64,000 bases of DNA from a bacterium (GTDB taxonomy: Bacteria > Bacillota > Bacilli > Lactobacillales > Streptococcaceae). Of the stretch, positions 1 to 10,413 are shown one piece after another. How positions within the stretch are numbered: position 1 is the first letter of the stretch; the number at the start of each line of letters is the position of its first letter. The notes below the pieces were generated by a model. That model was not told the origin of the DNA, did no database searches, and saw nothing but the letters and a program-made list of their open reading frames with translations. Position numbers and translations under genes: made by a program. The stretch spans positions 130,447 to 194,446 of the forward strand of contig CAJNCS010000006.1 of assembly GCA_905221325.1 (NCBI GenBank), written 5' to 3'.

Positions 1-1356
1 TTCCTCTAGAGCAGCTTCAGAGAAATGAACATCTTTGCGTTGGAGGTAGTCTGTTAGGTTGAGCAAGCCTTCTGCGTGGTCCCCAATCCGTTCCAAATCA
101 CGAGATGAATCAAGGATGTTAGTCAACACTTCGCTTTCCTTTTGGCTCAAGGATTCGCTTGAGAGCCTGATGAGGTAACGAGTGAGTTTTTCATCAATGG
201 TGTTGATGGCTTCCTCTGTCTTGTGCCCTTTTTCAGCTACCTTTTCATCCAAACCGATGATATAGTTATAAGAAAGGTCAAAAGCTTTTGCTGCATAGTT
301 CCCCAAGTGCAAAAGTTCTTTTTTGGCATTTCCTAGAGCGATAGAAGGAGATTGTTGGATAAGTTGTTCGTCGAGATAAAGGGGCTCGTACTTGACAACC
401 TCGTCTTCACCAGGGATGAGCTTGGTTACAAAGTAGGCCAAGGCTCCGATGAATGGAAATTGTACAATGGTGTTACTTACGTTAAAGGCACCGTGCGAGA
501 AGGCGATGGTCATCTCAGGTGAGAGGTGAAGGAGTGCCTGGAAGTACTCGATCATAGCAGTAAAGGGGCCTAATAAGATTAAGCAAAGAATAGTCCCTAA
601 AACGTTAAAGGTAACGTGGGTTGCTGCAACGCGTTTCGCAGAGACATTGGCTCCAGCTGCGGCAATGATAACGGTTAAGGTTGTCCCGATATTATCCCCG
701 AAGAGAACTGGTAGTGAACCTTTAAGATCAAGGAACCCACCTGCATAGAGGCCTTGCAAAATCCCGATTGTAGCCGAGGAAGCCTGGATGAGGACGGTAA
801 TCACTGCACCAGCTACCACTCCTAAAATAGGATTTTGTCCCAAGGTTACCATATATTCCTTGAATTGTGGTAAATCTTTAAGCGGGCTCATACCGGCACT
901 GATGAGGTTGAGGGCGTAGAAGATTCCCCCGACACCAAACAGGATGCGCCCGATATTGTTTGCTGTTCTGTTTTTTGTAAAGAAGAGGAACATGGTTCCA
1001 AGGAAAATCAAGGGTAAAGCATACTCACCAAGCTTGAAACCGATGATAAAGGAAGTAACGGTGGTTCCGATGTTGGCTCCCATGATAATTCCGATAGCCT
1101 GTCTAAGAGTGAGAAGACTAGCGCTGACCAGCCCGACCGTGATAACTGTAACCCCTGTACTTGACTGAATCAGGGCAGTTACGACAATCCCGACTAGAAC
1201 ACCTAAAAAGGGATTGCTGGTATACTTGTCAATGTAAAAACGAAGGCGATCTCCAGCAGCTTGTTGCAAACCGTCTCCCATGGTCTTGATACTGTATAAA
1301 AACAGTCCTAGACCTCCTAAAAAGTGAAATAAAATTTCCTGCCAATTAATGGACAT
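1..1356 (-). CDS. Na/Pi cotransporter family protein (partial, C-terminus outside window)
   Basis: Read on the minus strand, an open frame starts at the ATG at 1356 (MSINWQEILFHFLGGLGLF...) and runs off the left edge of the window. Upstream of the ATG, 1360-1369 reads as an AGGAGG-type ribosome binding site. The protein is rich in small and hydrophobic residues with repeated membrane segments. The part nearest the window edge is charged and helical, as in the PhoU-like C-terminal domain of NptA/YjbB-type sodium-dependent phosphate transporters. The expected role is phosphate uptake or homeostasis at the membrane. The family call rests on the N-terminal motif around 'FLGGLGLFLYSIKTMGDGL' and the membrane layout. 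The C-terminus cannot be judged. Confidence 0.85.
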   Translation of the reverse strand, partial: MSINWQEILFHFLGGLGLFLYSIKTMGDGLQQAAGDRLRFYIDKYTSNPFLGVLVGIVVTALIQSSTGVTVITVGLVSASLLTLRQAIGIIMGANIGTTVTSFIIGFKLGEYALPLIFLGTMFLFFTKNRTANNIGRILFGVGGIFYALNLISAGMSPLKDLPQFKEYMVTLGQNPILGVVAGAVITVLIQASSATIGILQGLYAGGFLDLKGSLPVLFGDNIGTTLTVIIAAAGANVSAKRVAATHVTFNVLGTILCLILLGPFTAMIEYFQALLHLSPEMTIAFSHGAFNVSNTIVQFPFIGALAYFVTKLIPGEDEVVKYEPLYLDEQLIQQSPSIALGNAKKELLHLGNYAAKAFDLSYNYIIGLDEKVAEKGHKTEEAINTIDEKLTRYLIRLSSESLSQKESEVLTNILDSSRDLERIGDHAEGLLNLTDYLQRKDVHFSEAALEE

Positions 1357-1568
1357 TTCTTTTTCCTCCGAAAAATAATAACGGAATTTCTCCTATTCTA
1401 TTTTAAAGGATAAAAGTAAATCTCACAAGTGTTTAGCTGAAATTTTCATAAGAAACAAGAACTTTCTTTTAAAATGAGAGATAGATTCCCTTTAAGATAG
1501 ATGATTTATAGGATTGTGTCCAAATTTTACTGATTATTATCCTAGTTATAGTTTTTATGTTAAATAGA

Positions 1569-1596
1569 TTGACATCGCTTTCATATAGGATAAAAT
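1569..1596 (+). promoter_or_regulatory. Promoter of the endoglycosidase gene with overlapping cre site
   Basis: TTGACA (1569-1574) and TAAAAT (1591-1596) are separated by 16 bp. The stretch 1570-1583 (TGACATCGCTTTCA) matches 12 of 14 positions of the catabolite-responsive element TGAAAGCGCTTTCA and covers the -35 box and spacer, so repression by CcpA is expected. A second, weaker cre-like palindrome with core AAGCGCTT lies at 1653-1666. The remainder of the 333 bp gap 1357-1689 shows no further gene. Confidence 0.7.
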
Positions 1597-1689
1597 GAAG
1601 ATTATCCTGTTCAGGTGGCGTACACTGAGAACAGTTACTTTTTATCAAAAAAGTGAAGCGCTTACTTTATATTTTATTAGGAGGATAAG

Positions 1690-4600
1690 ATGAAAGATCT
1701 ATTTTTTGAAAAACGTTGCCGTTACAGTATTCGTAAGTTGTCAATCGGGGCTTGTTCCTTGATGATTGGTTCAGCTCTATTTGCGAGCCCAGCTCTTGCC
1801 GAACAAGTCGCAGTCCCTGAAACAGCTGCAAATACGAGCGCCCAAGCTACAAGTACTAGTGAGACAACTAATCCAGATACTGCAGCTATCGAAAAACAAT
1901 TATCGGAAACAGAGAACAAAGTAGCTGAGCAACCAATTTCAGAAAACACTCCAGCAATAGCTGATTTGGTCAATGAAAAAGAAGAGGCAAAACCCGCTCC
2001 GGCAGATAAAGCTGAAAAACCTGCTCAACCAACTGAAAAAGAAGAAACCAAACCAGAGGAAGCTCCTCCAGTAGCTGAGAAGAAAGCCGATAAACCAACT
2101 CTAGCAGACGTTCCTAAAAATGAAGAAAAGAGTCTCCGACCTAAAGAAATCAAATTTGATACATGGGAAGATTTGTTGAAATGGGAACCGGGTGCGCGTG
2201 AGGACGATCCCATCAACCGTTCCTCAGTTGAACTTGCCAAGCGCCATAGAGGTCAGTTGGTTAACGAAAAAGCAAGCAGAAGAGCCAAGGTTCAGGCGCT
2301 AGCAAATACCAACTCAAAGGCTAAAGACCACGCTTCTGTTGGTGGCGAAGAATTTAAAGCTTACGCCTTTGACTATTGGCAATACTTGGATTCAATGGTC
2401 TTCTGGGAAGGTCTAGTTCCAACTCCCGATGTCATTGATGCAGGGCACCGCAACGGAGTTCCCGTTTATGGAACCTTGTTCTTCAACTGGTCAAATAGCA
2501 TTGCCGACCAAGAGAAATTTGCCGCTGCCTTGAAACAAGATGCAGATGGTACCTTCCCTATCGCACGAAAACTTGTCGATCTTGCTAAGTATTACGGCTT
2601 TGATGGCTATTTCATCAACCAGGAAACAACGGGTGATTTGGTAGAACCTCTTGGTGAAAAAATGCGCCAATTCATGCTCTATACAAAAGAATACGCAGCC
2701 AAAGTCAACCATCCAATCAAGTATGCTTGGTACGATGCCATGACCTACAAATACGGTCGTTACCACGAAGATGGTCTAGGTGATTACAACTATCAGTTCA
2801 TGCAAAAAGAAGGCGACAAAGTCCCTGCAGATCAATTCTTTGCCAACTTCAACTGGAACAAGGAAAAGAATGACCACTCCGTAGAGATGGCAAAATGGCT
2901 AGAACGTAGCCAATATGATGTCTTTGCAGGCTTGGAATTGCAACAAGGTGGTTCTTATAAGACCAAAGTCAAATGGGATGCCCTCTTAGATGAAAAAGGC
3001 AAGTTGCGTTTGTCATTGGGACTCTTTGCGCCAGATACGATTACCAGTCTAGGGAAAACAGGAGAAGACTACCACAAGAACGAAGACATCTTCTTTACAG
3101 GTTATCAAGGAGATCCGACGGCTCAAAAACCAGCGGACAAAGAGTGGTATGGGATTGCTAATTTAGTTGCGGACCGGACACCAGCAGTGGGCCGGACCTT
3201 CACTACCTCTTTTAATACAGGTCATGGTAGAAAGTGGTTTGTAGACAGCAAAGTTTCTAAGGATTCTGAGTGGAACTACCGTTCTGTTTCTGGTGTCTTG
3301 CCAACATGGCGCTGGTGGCAGACTTCAACGGGGGAAAAACTTCGTGCAGAATACGACTTTACAGACGCCTATAATGGTGGGAACTCCCTTAAATTCTCAG
3401 GTGATGTAGCTGGCAAGACAGACCAGGATGTGAATTTGTATTCTACTAAACTAGAAGTGACTGAGAAAACCAAACTCCGTGTTGCCCACAAGGGAGGAAA
3501 AGGCTCTAAAGTTTATATGGCCTTCTCTACAACACCAGACTACAAATTTGAGGATGCAGACGCATGGAAAGAACTAACCCTTTCTGATAACTGGACGAAT
3601 GAAGAATTTGACCTCAGCTCACTAGCTGGAAAAACCATCTATGCAGTCAAACTCTTCTTCGAGCATGAAGGAGCTGTAAAAGATTATCAGTTCAACCTAG
3701 GACAATTAACTATCACGGACAATCACCAAGCGCCACAAGCACCTACAGGTCTCTCTGTGGTGAAGCAATCTCTTAAGAATGCCCAAGAAGCTGAAGCAGT
3801 GGTTCAATTTTCGGGTAACCAAGATGCGGATTTCTATGAAGTCTACGAAAAAGATGGAGATAACTGGCGCTTATTGACAGGTTCATCTGCTTCAACCATC
3901 TACTTGCCAAAGGTTAGCCGTTCTGCTAATGCGACTGGTAGGACTCAAGAATTGAAAGTCGTTGCAGTTGGTAAAAATGGACTCCGTTCTGAGGCTGCAA
4001 CTGCGTCATTCAACTGGGGCATGACTGTTCAGGATACAACTCTCCCAAGACCTTTGGCTGAAAATATTGTTCCAGGTGCAAAGGTTATCGGTAGCACTTT
4101 CCCGAATACTGAAGGCGGGGAAGGCATCGAAGGTATGTTGAACGGTACCATTACAAGTCTGTCAGACAAGTGGTCTTCAGGACAATTGAGCGGTAGTGTC
4201 GATATTCGTTTGACCCAACCACGTCGTGTTGTTAGATGGGTCATGGATCATGCAGGAGCTGGTGGTGAGTCTGTTAACGATGGTTTAATGAATACTAAGG
4301 ACTTTGATCTTTACTACAAGGATACAGATGGTGAGTGGAAACTAGCTAAGGAAGTCCGTGGTAACAAAGCGCACGTTACGGATATCACTCTTGATAAACC
4401 AATCACCGCTCAAGACTGGCGCCTAAAAGTTATCACCTCAGATAACGGAACACCTTGGAAGGCCATTCGTATCTACAACTGGAAGATGTACGAAACCTTG
4501 GACACGGAAAGTCAAAATATTCCAATGGCTAAGGTAGCTGCTCGTTCACTTGGAAATCATCAAGTTCAACTTGGCTTCTCTGCTGTTCCAGCAGGTGCAA

Positions 4601-6414
4601 CCATCACCGTTTACGACAAGGCAGATTCACAAACGCCAATTGCAACCTTGAAGTCTGAAAATGGTGGCGACTTGGCAACAGCACCATTGGCCTTTGACAA
4701 GCAACCAAATCTTCTCTACTATCGTACCCAACTACCGGGCAAAGAAATCAGTAACACCTTGGCAGTAGCGATTCCACAGGATGAGAGAAAAATTGCTGCA
4801 GTTAGCCTTGAAAAAGGACCTAAGAAGACGATTTACAAAGAGGGAGAAAAACTTGACCTCAGAGGGGGAACCCTCCGTGTTCAATACGAAGGGGGACAAG
4901 CCGATGAACTGATCAACCTTACTCACTCAGGTGTGACTGTATCTGGATACGATGCTCATCAAAAAGGGGAACAAAAGCTCACAGTCAGCTACCTTGGACG
5001 TCCTGTTACTGGTGACTTAAAGGTACAAGTGACAGGTCAAGATGAAGGAAAACCAAAAGAAGTAGCAGGATTGTACATTACTCAGAAACCGAAAATGGAC
5101 TATCTAGTAGGAGAGCAACTGGATCTTGCAGAAGGTCGCTTCGGCGTTCTCTATGATGATGAGACAGAAGAGACTCACAGCTTTACTGATAAAGGTGTTG
5201 AAATCACGGGCTACGATGCTCAAAAGACTGGCCGTCAAACCTTGACCTTGCATTACAAGGGGCACACTGCTGAGTTTGATGTCTTAGTTTCTCCAAAAGC
5301 AGCTGTCAACGATGAGTACCTCAAACAAGAAATCACTGCTGCCCAAGGCCGTCAGTCAACCCTTGACTACACCTTCTCAAGTGAGGACAAACAAGCAGCA
5401 CTAGTAGAGAAGCTCACTGCAGCCAAAGCTGTAGCAGAAAACCACAATGCTAGTCAAGAAGAAGTCAACCAGGCTTTGAATGAGTTGAAACAAGCAGGAG
5501 CAGACCTGAATGGAAATCAACGTTATCAAACTGCTAGAGAAGAACTGGAAGACTTGTTGACAAAAGTTCGTGAAAAAGGTCCTCAAGCTGAGTTGATTGC
5601 CCAAGCAGAAGCTTTGTTAGCTTCACAAACGCCAACTCCACAAGCTTATGCGGACATGAAAGAAAAGCTGAATAAGAAACTTGCCCCTGTGGAAGAAAGC
5701 CACCATGTTGGCAGCATGGATCCAAATGAAGTGGCCCCAACGGTTGAGGCCCTCCCTGAACTAGTTGTTGAAACTGAAACAACAGCCTTTGAACTTCAGG
5801 AGCGACCAAACGCCGAACTTCTCAAAGGTCAACGCCGTCTTGTGCAAGCTGGTGTGGAAGGCCAAGTTCGTCGCTTTATAGAAGTAGATACCCAAGGCAA
5901 ACGCACTCTTCGTTCGACTGAGGTAGTCAAGGAAGCAATCCCAGAAATCACCGAAGTTGGAACAAAAGTTCTATCGAGTAACCAACCAGCTGAAGGTGTG
6001 AAAGATTTAGTTCTCGAGAAACCAACTCTTGAAATTGAAGAAAAACCACTTGCCTTCGAACGTCAAGAACGACTAAATTCAGCTCTCCTTAAAGGCCAAC
6101 GTCGTGTTGTGAAATCAGGAGTTGAAGGCCAAGTTCGTCACTTTGTAGAAGTAGATGCCCAAGGCAAACACGCCCTTCGTTCAACAGAAGTTCTCAAGGA
6201 AGCAATCCCAGAAATTGTTGAAGTAGGAACGAAAGAAGAGCAAGTCTCACAAACAAGGGATCAAGCGCTTTTAGCTGCACCAGCAAAAGTTGAAGAAGCA
6301 AGCAAACAACTGCCAAATACTGGGGCAGAAATAGATGCCGGTCTAGTAGCGCTGGGACTCCTCGGAGTAATGAGTGGCTACGGCTTGCTTGCTGGAAAGA
6401 AGAGAGAAGACTAA
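1690..6414 (+). CDS. endoD: Cell-wall anchored endo-beta-N-acetylglucosaminidase (GH85, Endo-D type)
   Basis: A 1574-residue surface enzyme expected to cleave the chitobiose core of N-glycans on host glycoproteins. It has a YSIRK-type signal peptide (about residues 11-38), a low-complexity A/E/P/K-rich stretch to about 150, then a GH85 catalytic domain. That domain holds the motif YFINQETTG with N310 and E312, the pair that forms the active site in Endo-D. Carbohydrate-binding and Ig-like (Big_3-type) modules follow in the middle, then a helical region, then two G5-like repeats (about 1360-1430 and 1450-1510). The C-terminus has LPNTG at 1541-1545, a hydrophobic segment and a KKRED tail for sortase. 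The start has a GGAGG six bases upstream. The gene stands alone with its own promoter and terminator, and the cre site suggests sugar-dependent repression. The length fits the pneumococcal homologue, and no truncation is seen. Confidence 0.93.
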   Translation: MKDLFFEKRCRYSIRKLSIGACSLMIGSALFASPALAEQVAVPETAANTSAQATSTSETTNPDTAAIEKQLSETENKVAEQPISENTPAIADLVNEKEEAKPAPADKAEKPAQPTEKEETKPEEAPPVAEKKADKPTLADVPKNEEKSLRPKEIKFDTWEDLLKWEPGAREDDPINRSSVELAKRHRGQLVNEKASRRAKVQALANTNSKAKDHASVGGEEFKAYAFDYWQYLDSMVFWEGLVPTPDVIDAGHRNGVPVYGTLFFNWSNSIADQEKFAAALKQDADGTFPIARKLVDLAKYYGFDGYFINQETTGDLVEPLGEKMRQFMLYTKEYAAKVNHPIKYAWYDAMTYKYGRYHEDGLGDYNYQFMQKEGDKVPADQFFANFNWNKEKNDHSVEMAKWLERSQYDVFAGLELQQGGSYKTKVKWDALLDEKGKLRLSLGLFAPDTITSLGKTGEDYHKNEDIFFTGYQGDPTAQKPADKEWYGIANLVADRTPAVGRTFTTSFNTGHGRKWFVDSKVSKDSEWNYRSVSGVLPTWRWWQTSTGEKLRAEYDFTDAYNGGNSLKFSGDVAGKTDQDVNLYSTKLEVTEKTKLRVAHKGGKGSKVYMAFSTTPDYKFEDADAWKELTLSDNWTNEEFDLSSLAGKTIYAVKLFFEHEGAVKDYQFNLGQLTITDNHQAPQAPTGLSVVKQSLKNAQEAEAVVQFSGNQDADFYEVYEKDGDNWRLLTGSSASTIYLPKVSRSANATGRTQELKVVAVGKNGLRSEAATASFNWGMTVQDTTLPRPLAENIVPGAKVIGSTFPNTEGGEGIEGMLNGTITSLSDKWSSGQLSGSVDIRLTQPRRVVRWVMDHAGAGGESVNDGLMNTKDFDLYYKDTDGEWKLAKEVRGNKAHVTDITLDKPITAQDWRLKVITSDNGTPWKAIRIYNWKMYETLDTESQNIPMAKVAARSLGNHQVQLGFSAVPAGATITVYDKADSQTPIATLKSENGGDLATAPLAFDKQPNLLYYRTQLPGKEISNTLAVAIPQDERKIAAVSLEKGPKKTIYKEGEKLDLRGGTLRVQYEGGQADELINLTHSGVTVSGYDAHQKGEQKLTVSYLGRPVTGDLKVQVTGQDEGKPKEVAGLYITQKPKMDYLVGEQLDLAEGRFGVLYDDETEETHSFTDKGVEITGYDAQKTGRQTLTLHYKGHTAEFDVLVSPKAAVNDEYLKQEITAAQGRQSTLDYTFSSEDKQAALVEKLTAAKAVAENHNASQEEVNQALNELKQAGADLNGNQRYQTAREELEDLLTKVREKGPQAELIAQAEALLASQTPTPQAYADMKEKLNKKLAPVEESHHVGSMDPNEVAPTVEALPELVVETETTAFELQERPNAELLKGQRRLVQAGVEGQVRRFIEVDTQGKRTLRSTEVVKEAIPEITEVGTKVLSSNQPAEGVKDLVLEKPTLEIEEKPLAFERQERLNSALLKGQRRVVKSGVEGQVRHFVEVDAQGKHALRSTEVLKEAIPEIVEVGTKEEQVSQTRDQALLAAPAKVEEASKQLPNTGAEIDAGLVALGLLGVMSGYGLLAGKKRED

Positions 6415-6452
6415 TCGGATTTACGAATCTTGGATTTTCTCATAAAAACTAA

Positions 6453-6491
6453 AAAACAAGGTTTGACGGCAAATCAGTCAGACCTTGTTTT
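6453..6491 (+). terminator. Rho-independent terminator after the endoglycosidase gene
   Basis: AAAACAAGGTTTGAC at 6453-6467 pairs with GTCAGACCTTGTTTT at 6477-6491, with one mismatch. The T-rich arm ends the hairpin, and A-rich flanks could also serve the opposite strand. Confidence 0.8.
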
Positions 6492-6654
6492 GACTAGTAG
6501 AAATCAGTGAAAGAATGATTAAATGAGCTAGTCTTTCTTTCAATAATCAGTTATTTAACAAGGTTTTTCTAGATTTTATTTTAAAAATGTTAGTTTCAGT
6601 TGCAAGAATGAACTCGAAAAGTTTAGGGTTTTGCTATCTCTTTTGCTGATTTTG

Positions 6655-6663
6655 TGATATAAT
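6655..6663 (+). promoter_or_regulatory. Extended -10 promoter of pgk
   Basis: TGA immediately precedes TATAAT (6658-6663), giving a TGn-TATAAT extended -10. No good -35 is placed 17 bp upstream. The distance to the pgk ATG is 33 bp. Confidence 0.65.
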
Positions 6664-6696
6664 TAACACGTATAAAAAAAGAAGGAGTCATATCTA

Positions 6697-7896
6697 ATGG
6701 CAAAATTGACTGTTAAAGACGTTGACTTGAAAGGGAAAAAAGTTCTCGTTCGTGTTGACTTCAACGTACCTGTTAAAGATGGCGTGATTACCAATGACAA
6801 CCGTATCACTGCAGCTCTTCCAACTATCAAGTACATCCTTGAACAAGGTGGACGTGCAATCCTCTTCTCTCACCTTGGACGTGTAAAAGAAGAAGCAGAT
6901 AAAGAAGGTAAATCACTTGCTCCTGTAGCTGCTGACTTGGCTGCTAAATTGGGACAAGAAGTTAAATTTATCCCAGGTGTTACACGTGGTGCTGAATTGG
7001 AAGCCGCTGTTAACGCTCTTGAAGATGGACAAGTTCTCTTGGTTGAAAACACTCGTTTCGAAGATGTTGACGGCAAGAAAGAATCTAAAAACGATCCTGA
7101 ACTTGGTAAATACTGGGCATCTCTTGGAGATGGTATCTTCGTAAACGATGCATTCGGTACAGCTCACCGTGCACACGCATCTAACGTTGGTATCTCAGCA
7201 AACGTTGAAAAAGCTGTTGCTGGATTCCTTCTTGAAAATGAAATTGCCTACATCCAAGAAGCAGTTGAAGCTCCAGAACGTCCATTCGTGGCTATCCTTG
7301 GTGGTTCAAAAGTTTCAGACAAGATCGGTGTTATCGAAAACTTGCTTGAAAAAGCTGATAAAGTTCTTATCGGTGGTGGTATGACTTACACATTCTACAA
7401 AGCACAAGGTATCGAAATCGGTAACTCACTTGTAGAAGAAGACAAATTGGATGTTGCCAAAGCTCTTCTTGAAAAAGCAAACGGTAAATTGATCTTGCCA
7501 GTTGACTCAAAAGAAGCAAACGCATTTGCTGACTACACTGAAGTGAAAGACACTGAAGGTGAAGCAGTGGATCCAGGCTTCCTTGGATTGGATATCGGTC
7601 CTAAATCTATCGCTAAATTCGACGAAGCTTTGACTGGTGCGAAAACAGTTGTATGGAACGGACCTATGGGTGTATTTGAAAACCCTGACTTCCAAGCTGG
7701 TACAATCGGTGTGATGGATGCTATCGTGAAACAACCAGGTGTGAAATCAATCATCGGTGGTGGTGACTCAGCTGCCGCAGCGATCAACCTTGGTCGCGCA
7801 GACAAGTTCTCATGGATCTCTACTGGTGGTGGAGCATCAATGGAACTTCTTGAAGGTAAAGTATTGCCAGGATTGGCTGCACTTACAGAAAAATAA
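6697..7896 (+). CDS. pgk: Phosphoglycerate kinase
   Basis: A 399-residue enzyme (family length 390-400) that transfers the acyl phosphate of 1,3-bisphosphoglycerate to ADP in glycolysis, in the cytoplasm. The N-terminal substrate-binding motif is near residues 13-27 ([12 protein letters not shown]). The middle holds the family motif [11 protein letters not shown], and the C-terminal nucleotide site includes GGGDSAAA and [11 protein letters not shown]. The start is preceded by AGAAGGAG. It is monocistronic between two terminators, and its strongly biased codons fit a highly expressed gene. Confidence 0.98.
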   Translation: MAKLTVKDVDLKGKKVLVRVDFNVPVKDGVITNDNRITAALPTIKYILEQGGRAILFSHLGRVKEEADKEGKSLAPVAADLAAKLGQEVKFIPGVTRGAELEAAVNALEDGQVLLVENTRFEDVDGKKESKNDPELGKYWASLGDGIFVNDAFGTAHRAHASNVGISANVEKAVAGFLLENEIAYIQEAVEAPERPFVAILGGSKVSDKIGVIENLLEKADKVLIGGGMTYTFYKAQGIEIGNSLVEEDKLDVAKALLEKANGKLILPVDSKEANAFADYTEVKDTEGEAVDPGFLGLDIGPKSIAKFDEALTGAKTVVWNGPMGVFENPDFQAGTIGVMDAIVKQPGVKSIIGGGDSAAAAINLGRADKFSWISTGGGASMELLEGKVLPGLAALTEK

Positions 7897-7917
7897 TCTT
7901 TCGTAAATGAAACGATG

Positions 7918-7943
7918 AAAAGAGGAACTTTGTTTCCTCTTTT
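7918..7943 (+). terminator. Terminator of pgk
   Basis: AAAAGAGGAA (7918-7927) pairs with TTCCTCTTTT (7934-7943) and is followed by a T-rich tract. Confidence 0.85.
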
Positions 7944-8033
7944 TCTTGTAGCTTGAATTAAAAACGTTTCCGATTGATTTTGGCTCATAAAATCAACTAA
8001 ATTATGATAAAATGGAAATAGAAAGTTGAGATT

Positions 8034-8561
8034 ATGGGTTATTTTAAAAAATATAAATTTGATAAGTCACAGTTCAAGCTTGGTCTACGAACCTTTAAAA
8101 CCGGAATTGCTGTTTTTTTAGTTCTCTTGATTTTTGGATTCTTTGGTTGGAAGGGGCTTCAAATTGGGGCTTTGACAGCAGTTTTCAGTTTGCGAGAAAG
8201 CTTTGATAAGAGCGTCCATTTTGGAACTTCACGTATCTTAGGAAATAGCATCGGAGGTTTTTATGCTCTTGTCTTTTTCCTCTTAAATACCTTATTTCAA
8301 GAAGCCTTTTGGGTGACCTTACTGATTGTGCCAATTTGCACCATGTTAACCATTATGACAAATGTTGCTATGAACAACAAGGCAGGAGTTATCGGTGGTG
8401 TAGCAGCTATGTTGATTATTACCCTATCAATACCGAGCGGAGAAACATTTTTGTACGTGTTTGCTCGTGTATTTGAAACTTTTATGGGTGTTTTTGTCGC
8501 AATACTCGTAAATTATGATATTGATCGCTTCAGAAATCTTTTTGAGAAAAAAAGAAAATAA
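8034..8561 (+). CDS. FUSC/aromatic-acid-exporter family membrane protein
   Basis: A 175-residue integral membrane protein of the DUF939/ArAE type, with about four to five membrane helices (roughly residues 20-45, 60-85, 90-125 and 140-160). The short loop with LRESFDKSVHFGTSRILGN resembles the conserved FUSC signature region. Family members are implicated in export of small organic acids; the substrate is unknown here. The gene sits between pgk and glnR, as in pneumococcus, and its stop falls just before the GlnR operator. An extended -10 (TGATAAAAT) lies just upstream. The Shine-Dalgarno sequence is weak. Confidence 0.75.
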   Translation: MGYFKKYKFDKSQFKLGLRTFKTGIAVFLVLLIFGFFGWKGLQIGALTAVFSLRESFDKSVHFGTSRILGNSIGGFYALVFFLLNTLFQEAFWVTLLIVPICTMLTIMTNVAMNNKAGVIGGVAAMLIITLSIPSGETFLYVFARVFETFMGVFVAILVNYDIDRFRNLFEKKRK

Positions 8562-8578
8562 TGTTATATTTTGTGACA
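8562..8578 (+). promoter_or_regulatory. GlnR operator
   Basis: TGTTA-N7-TGACA fits the GlnR/TnrA consensus TGTNA-N7-TNACA exactly and lies eight bases upstream of the -35 box of glnRA. This predicts autorepression of glnRA by GlnR when glutamine is plentiful. Confidence 0.88.
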
Positions 8579-8585
8579 TTATCAA

Positions 8586-8614
8586 TTGACGTATGTATTT
8601 TTTTAGACTATAAT
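8586..8614 (+). promoter_or_regulatory. glnRA promoter
   Basis: TTGACG (8586-8591), a 17 bp spacer, then TATAAT (8609-8614), placed directly after the GlnR operator. Confidence 0.88.
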
Positions 8615-8637
8615 AGACAGAAAGAAGGAAATTGTGA

Positions 8638-8994
8638 ATGAAGGAAAGAGAATTTCGCCGAAATATGGCTGTTTTTCCTATCGGCAGTGTGATGAAGTTG
8701 ACCGATCTATCGGCGCGTCAGATTCGTTATTATGAAGATCAAGAGTTGATAAAGCCTGATCGAAACGAAGGGAACCGTCGTATGTATTCTTTGAATGACA
8801 TGGATCGTTTGCTTGAAATCAAAGATTACATTTCTGAAGGTTTCAATATCGCTGCCATTAAGAAGAAATATGCTGAACGTGAGGCGAAATCCAAGAAAGC
8901 AGTGAGCCCAACGGAAGTGCGTCGTGCGCTTCATAATGAGCTCCTCCAACAGGGACGCTTTGCTTCAGCGCAGTCACCTTTTGGTCGCGGTTAG
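8638..8994 (+). CDS. glnR: Nitrogen regulator GlnR (MerR family)
   Basis: A 118-residue MerR-type repressor. The winged-helix DNA-binding domain covers about residues 12-80 with the motif LSARQIRYYEDQELIKPDR. The short C-terminal tail is the part that in Bacillus and Lactococcus senses feedback-inhibited glutamine synthetase. It should repress its own operon and other nitrogen genes through the TGTNA-N7-TNACA operator just upstream. It is co-transcribed with glnA, which starts 36 bp downstream. The ATG follows GAAGGAAATTGTGA; length is normal for the family. Confidence 0.96.
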   Translation: MKEREFRRNMAVFPIGSVMKLTDLSARQIRYYEDQELIKPDRNEGNRRMYSLNDMDRLLEIKDYISEGFNIAAIKKKYAEREAKSKKAVSPTEVRRALHNELLQQGRFASAQSPFGRG

Positions 8995-9030
8995 GCAACC
9001 GCAAGTAGTCAGATATTAAGGAGAAAAACC

Positions 9031-10377
9031 ATGCCAATCACAGCTGCAGATATTCGTCGTGAAGTCAAGGAAAAAAATGTTACCTTTATTCGTCTCATGT
9101 TTTCAGATATCTTGGGGACGATGAAAAACGTCGAAATTCCTGCTACAGATGAACAGTTAGATAAAGTCTTGTCAAACAAGGCTATGTTTGATGGATCTTC
9201 TATTGAAGGTTTTGTACGTATCAATGAGTCAGATATGTACTTGTACCCAGACTTGGATACATGGACAGTCTTCCCTTGGGGAGATGAGAATGGAAGTGTT
9301 GCAGGTTTGATCTGTGATGTCTATACAACAGAGGGTGAGCCATTTGCAGGTGACCCTCGTGGTAATCTGAAGCGTGCGCTTCGTCATATGGAGGAAGTGG
9401 GATTCAAATCCTTCAACCTTGGTCCAGAACCAGAATTCTTCCTATTTAAATTGGATGAAAATGGGGACCCGACACTTGAAGTAAATGACAAGGGTGGCTA
9501 CTTTGATTTGGCACCTACTGACCTTGCAGACAATACGCGTCGTGAAATCGTGAATGTCTTGACCAAAATGGGATTTGAAGTAGAAGCGAGTCACCATGAA
9601 GTTGCGGTTGGTCAACATGAAATTGACTTCAAGTATGATGAAGTTCTCCGCGCTTGTGATAAGATTCAAATCTTTAAGCTCGTTGTAAAAACCATTGCTC
9701 GCAAACATGGCCTTTACGCAACCTTTATGGCAAAACCAAAATTTGGTATCGCTGGATCAGGTATGCACTGTAATATGTCCTTGTTTGATGAGAATGGAAA
9801 TAACGCCTTCTTTGATCCAAGCGATCCAAGAGGAATGCAGTTGTCTGAAACGGCCTATCATTTCCTTGGTGGTTTGATCAAGCATGCCTACAACTATACT
9901 GCCATCATGAACCCAACGGTTAACTCATACAAACGTTTGGTTCCAGGATACGAAGCGCCTGTTTACATTGCTTGGGCTGGTCGTAACCGTTCACCACTTG
10001 TGCGCGTGCCTGCTTCACGCGGTATGGGAACTCGTCTTGAGTTGCGTTCAGTAGACCCAATGGCAAACCCATACATCGCTATGGCGGTTCTTTTGGAAGT
10101 TGGTTTGCATGGTATTGAAAACAAAATCGAAGCACCAGCTCCTATTGAAGAAAATATCTACATCATGACAGCAGAAGAGCGTAAGGAAGCTGGAATCACT
10201 GATCTTCCATCAACTCTTCATAACGCCTTGAAAGCTTTGACAGAAGATGAAGTGGTCAAGGCAGCCCTAGGTGAACACATCTACACTAGCTTCCTTGAAG
10301 CCAAACGTATCGAGTGGGCTAGCTATGCAACCTTTGTTTCACAATGGGAAGTTGATAATTATTTAGATCTTTACTAA
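9031..10377 (+). CDS. glnA: Glutamine synthetase type I
   Basis: A 448-residue class I-alpha enzyme that makes glutamine from glutamate, ammonia and ATP. The beta-Grasp N-domain covers about residues 15-100 ([10 protein letters not shown]), followed by the catalytic domain with the motif [17 protein letters not shown] and the substrate loop in the middle of the chain. The length matches the firmicute type that lacks adenylylation and is controlled through GlnR. It is preceded by AAGGAG, is the second gene of glnRA, and is closed by a terminator. Confidence 0.97.
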   Translation: MPITAADIRREVKEKNVTFIRLMFSDILGTMKNVEIPATDEQLDKVLSNKAMFDGSSIEGFVRINESDMYLYPDLDTWTVFPWGDENGSVAGLICDVYTTEGEPFAGDPRGNLKRALRHMEEVGFKSFNLGPEPEFFLFKLDENGDPTLEVNDKGGYFDLAPTDLADNTRREIVNVLTKMGFEVEASHHEVAVGQHEIDFKYDEVLRACDKIQIFKLVVKTIARKHGLYATFMAKPKFGIAGSGMHCNMSLFDENGNNAFFDPSDPRGMQLSETAYHFLGGLIKHAYNYTAIMNPTVNSYKRLVPGYEAPVYIAWAGRNRSPLVRVPASRGMGTRLELRSVDPMANPYIAMAVLLEVGLHGIENKIEAPAPIEENIYIMTAEERKEAGITDLPSTLHNALKALTEDEVVKAALGEHIYTSFLEAKRIEWASYATFVSQWEVDNYLDLY

Positions 10378-10385
10378 TATAGAAG

Positions 10386-10413
10386 AAAGATTGCCTGAGG
10401 GTGATCTTTTTTT
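10386..10413 (+). terminator. Terminator of glnRA
   Basis: AAAGAT-TGCC pairs with GGTG-ATCTTT (two wobble pairs, four-base loop), followed by a run of seven T. Confidence 0.75.
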
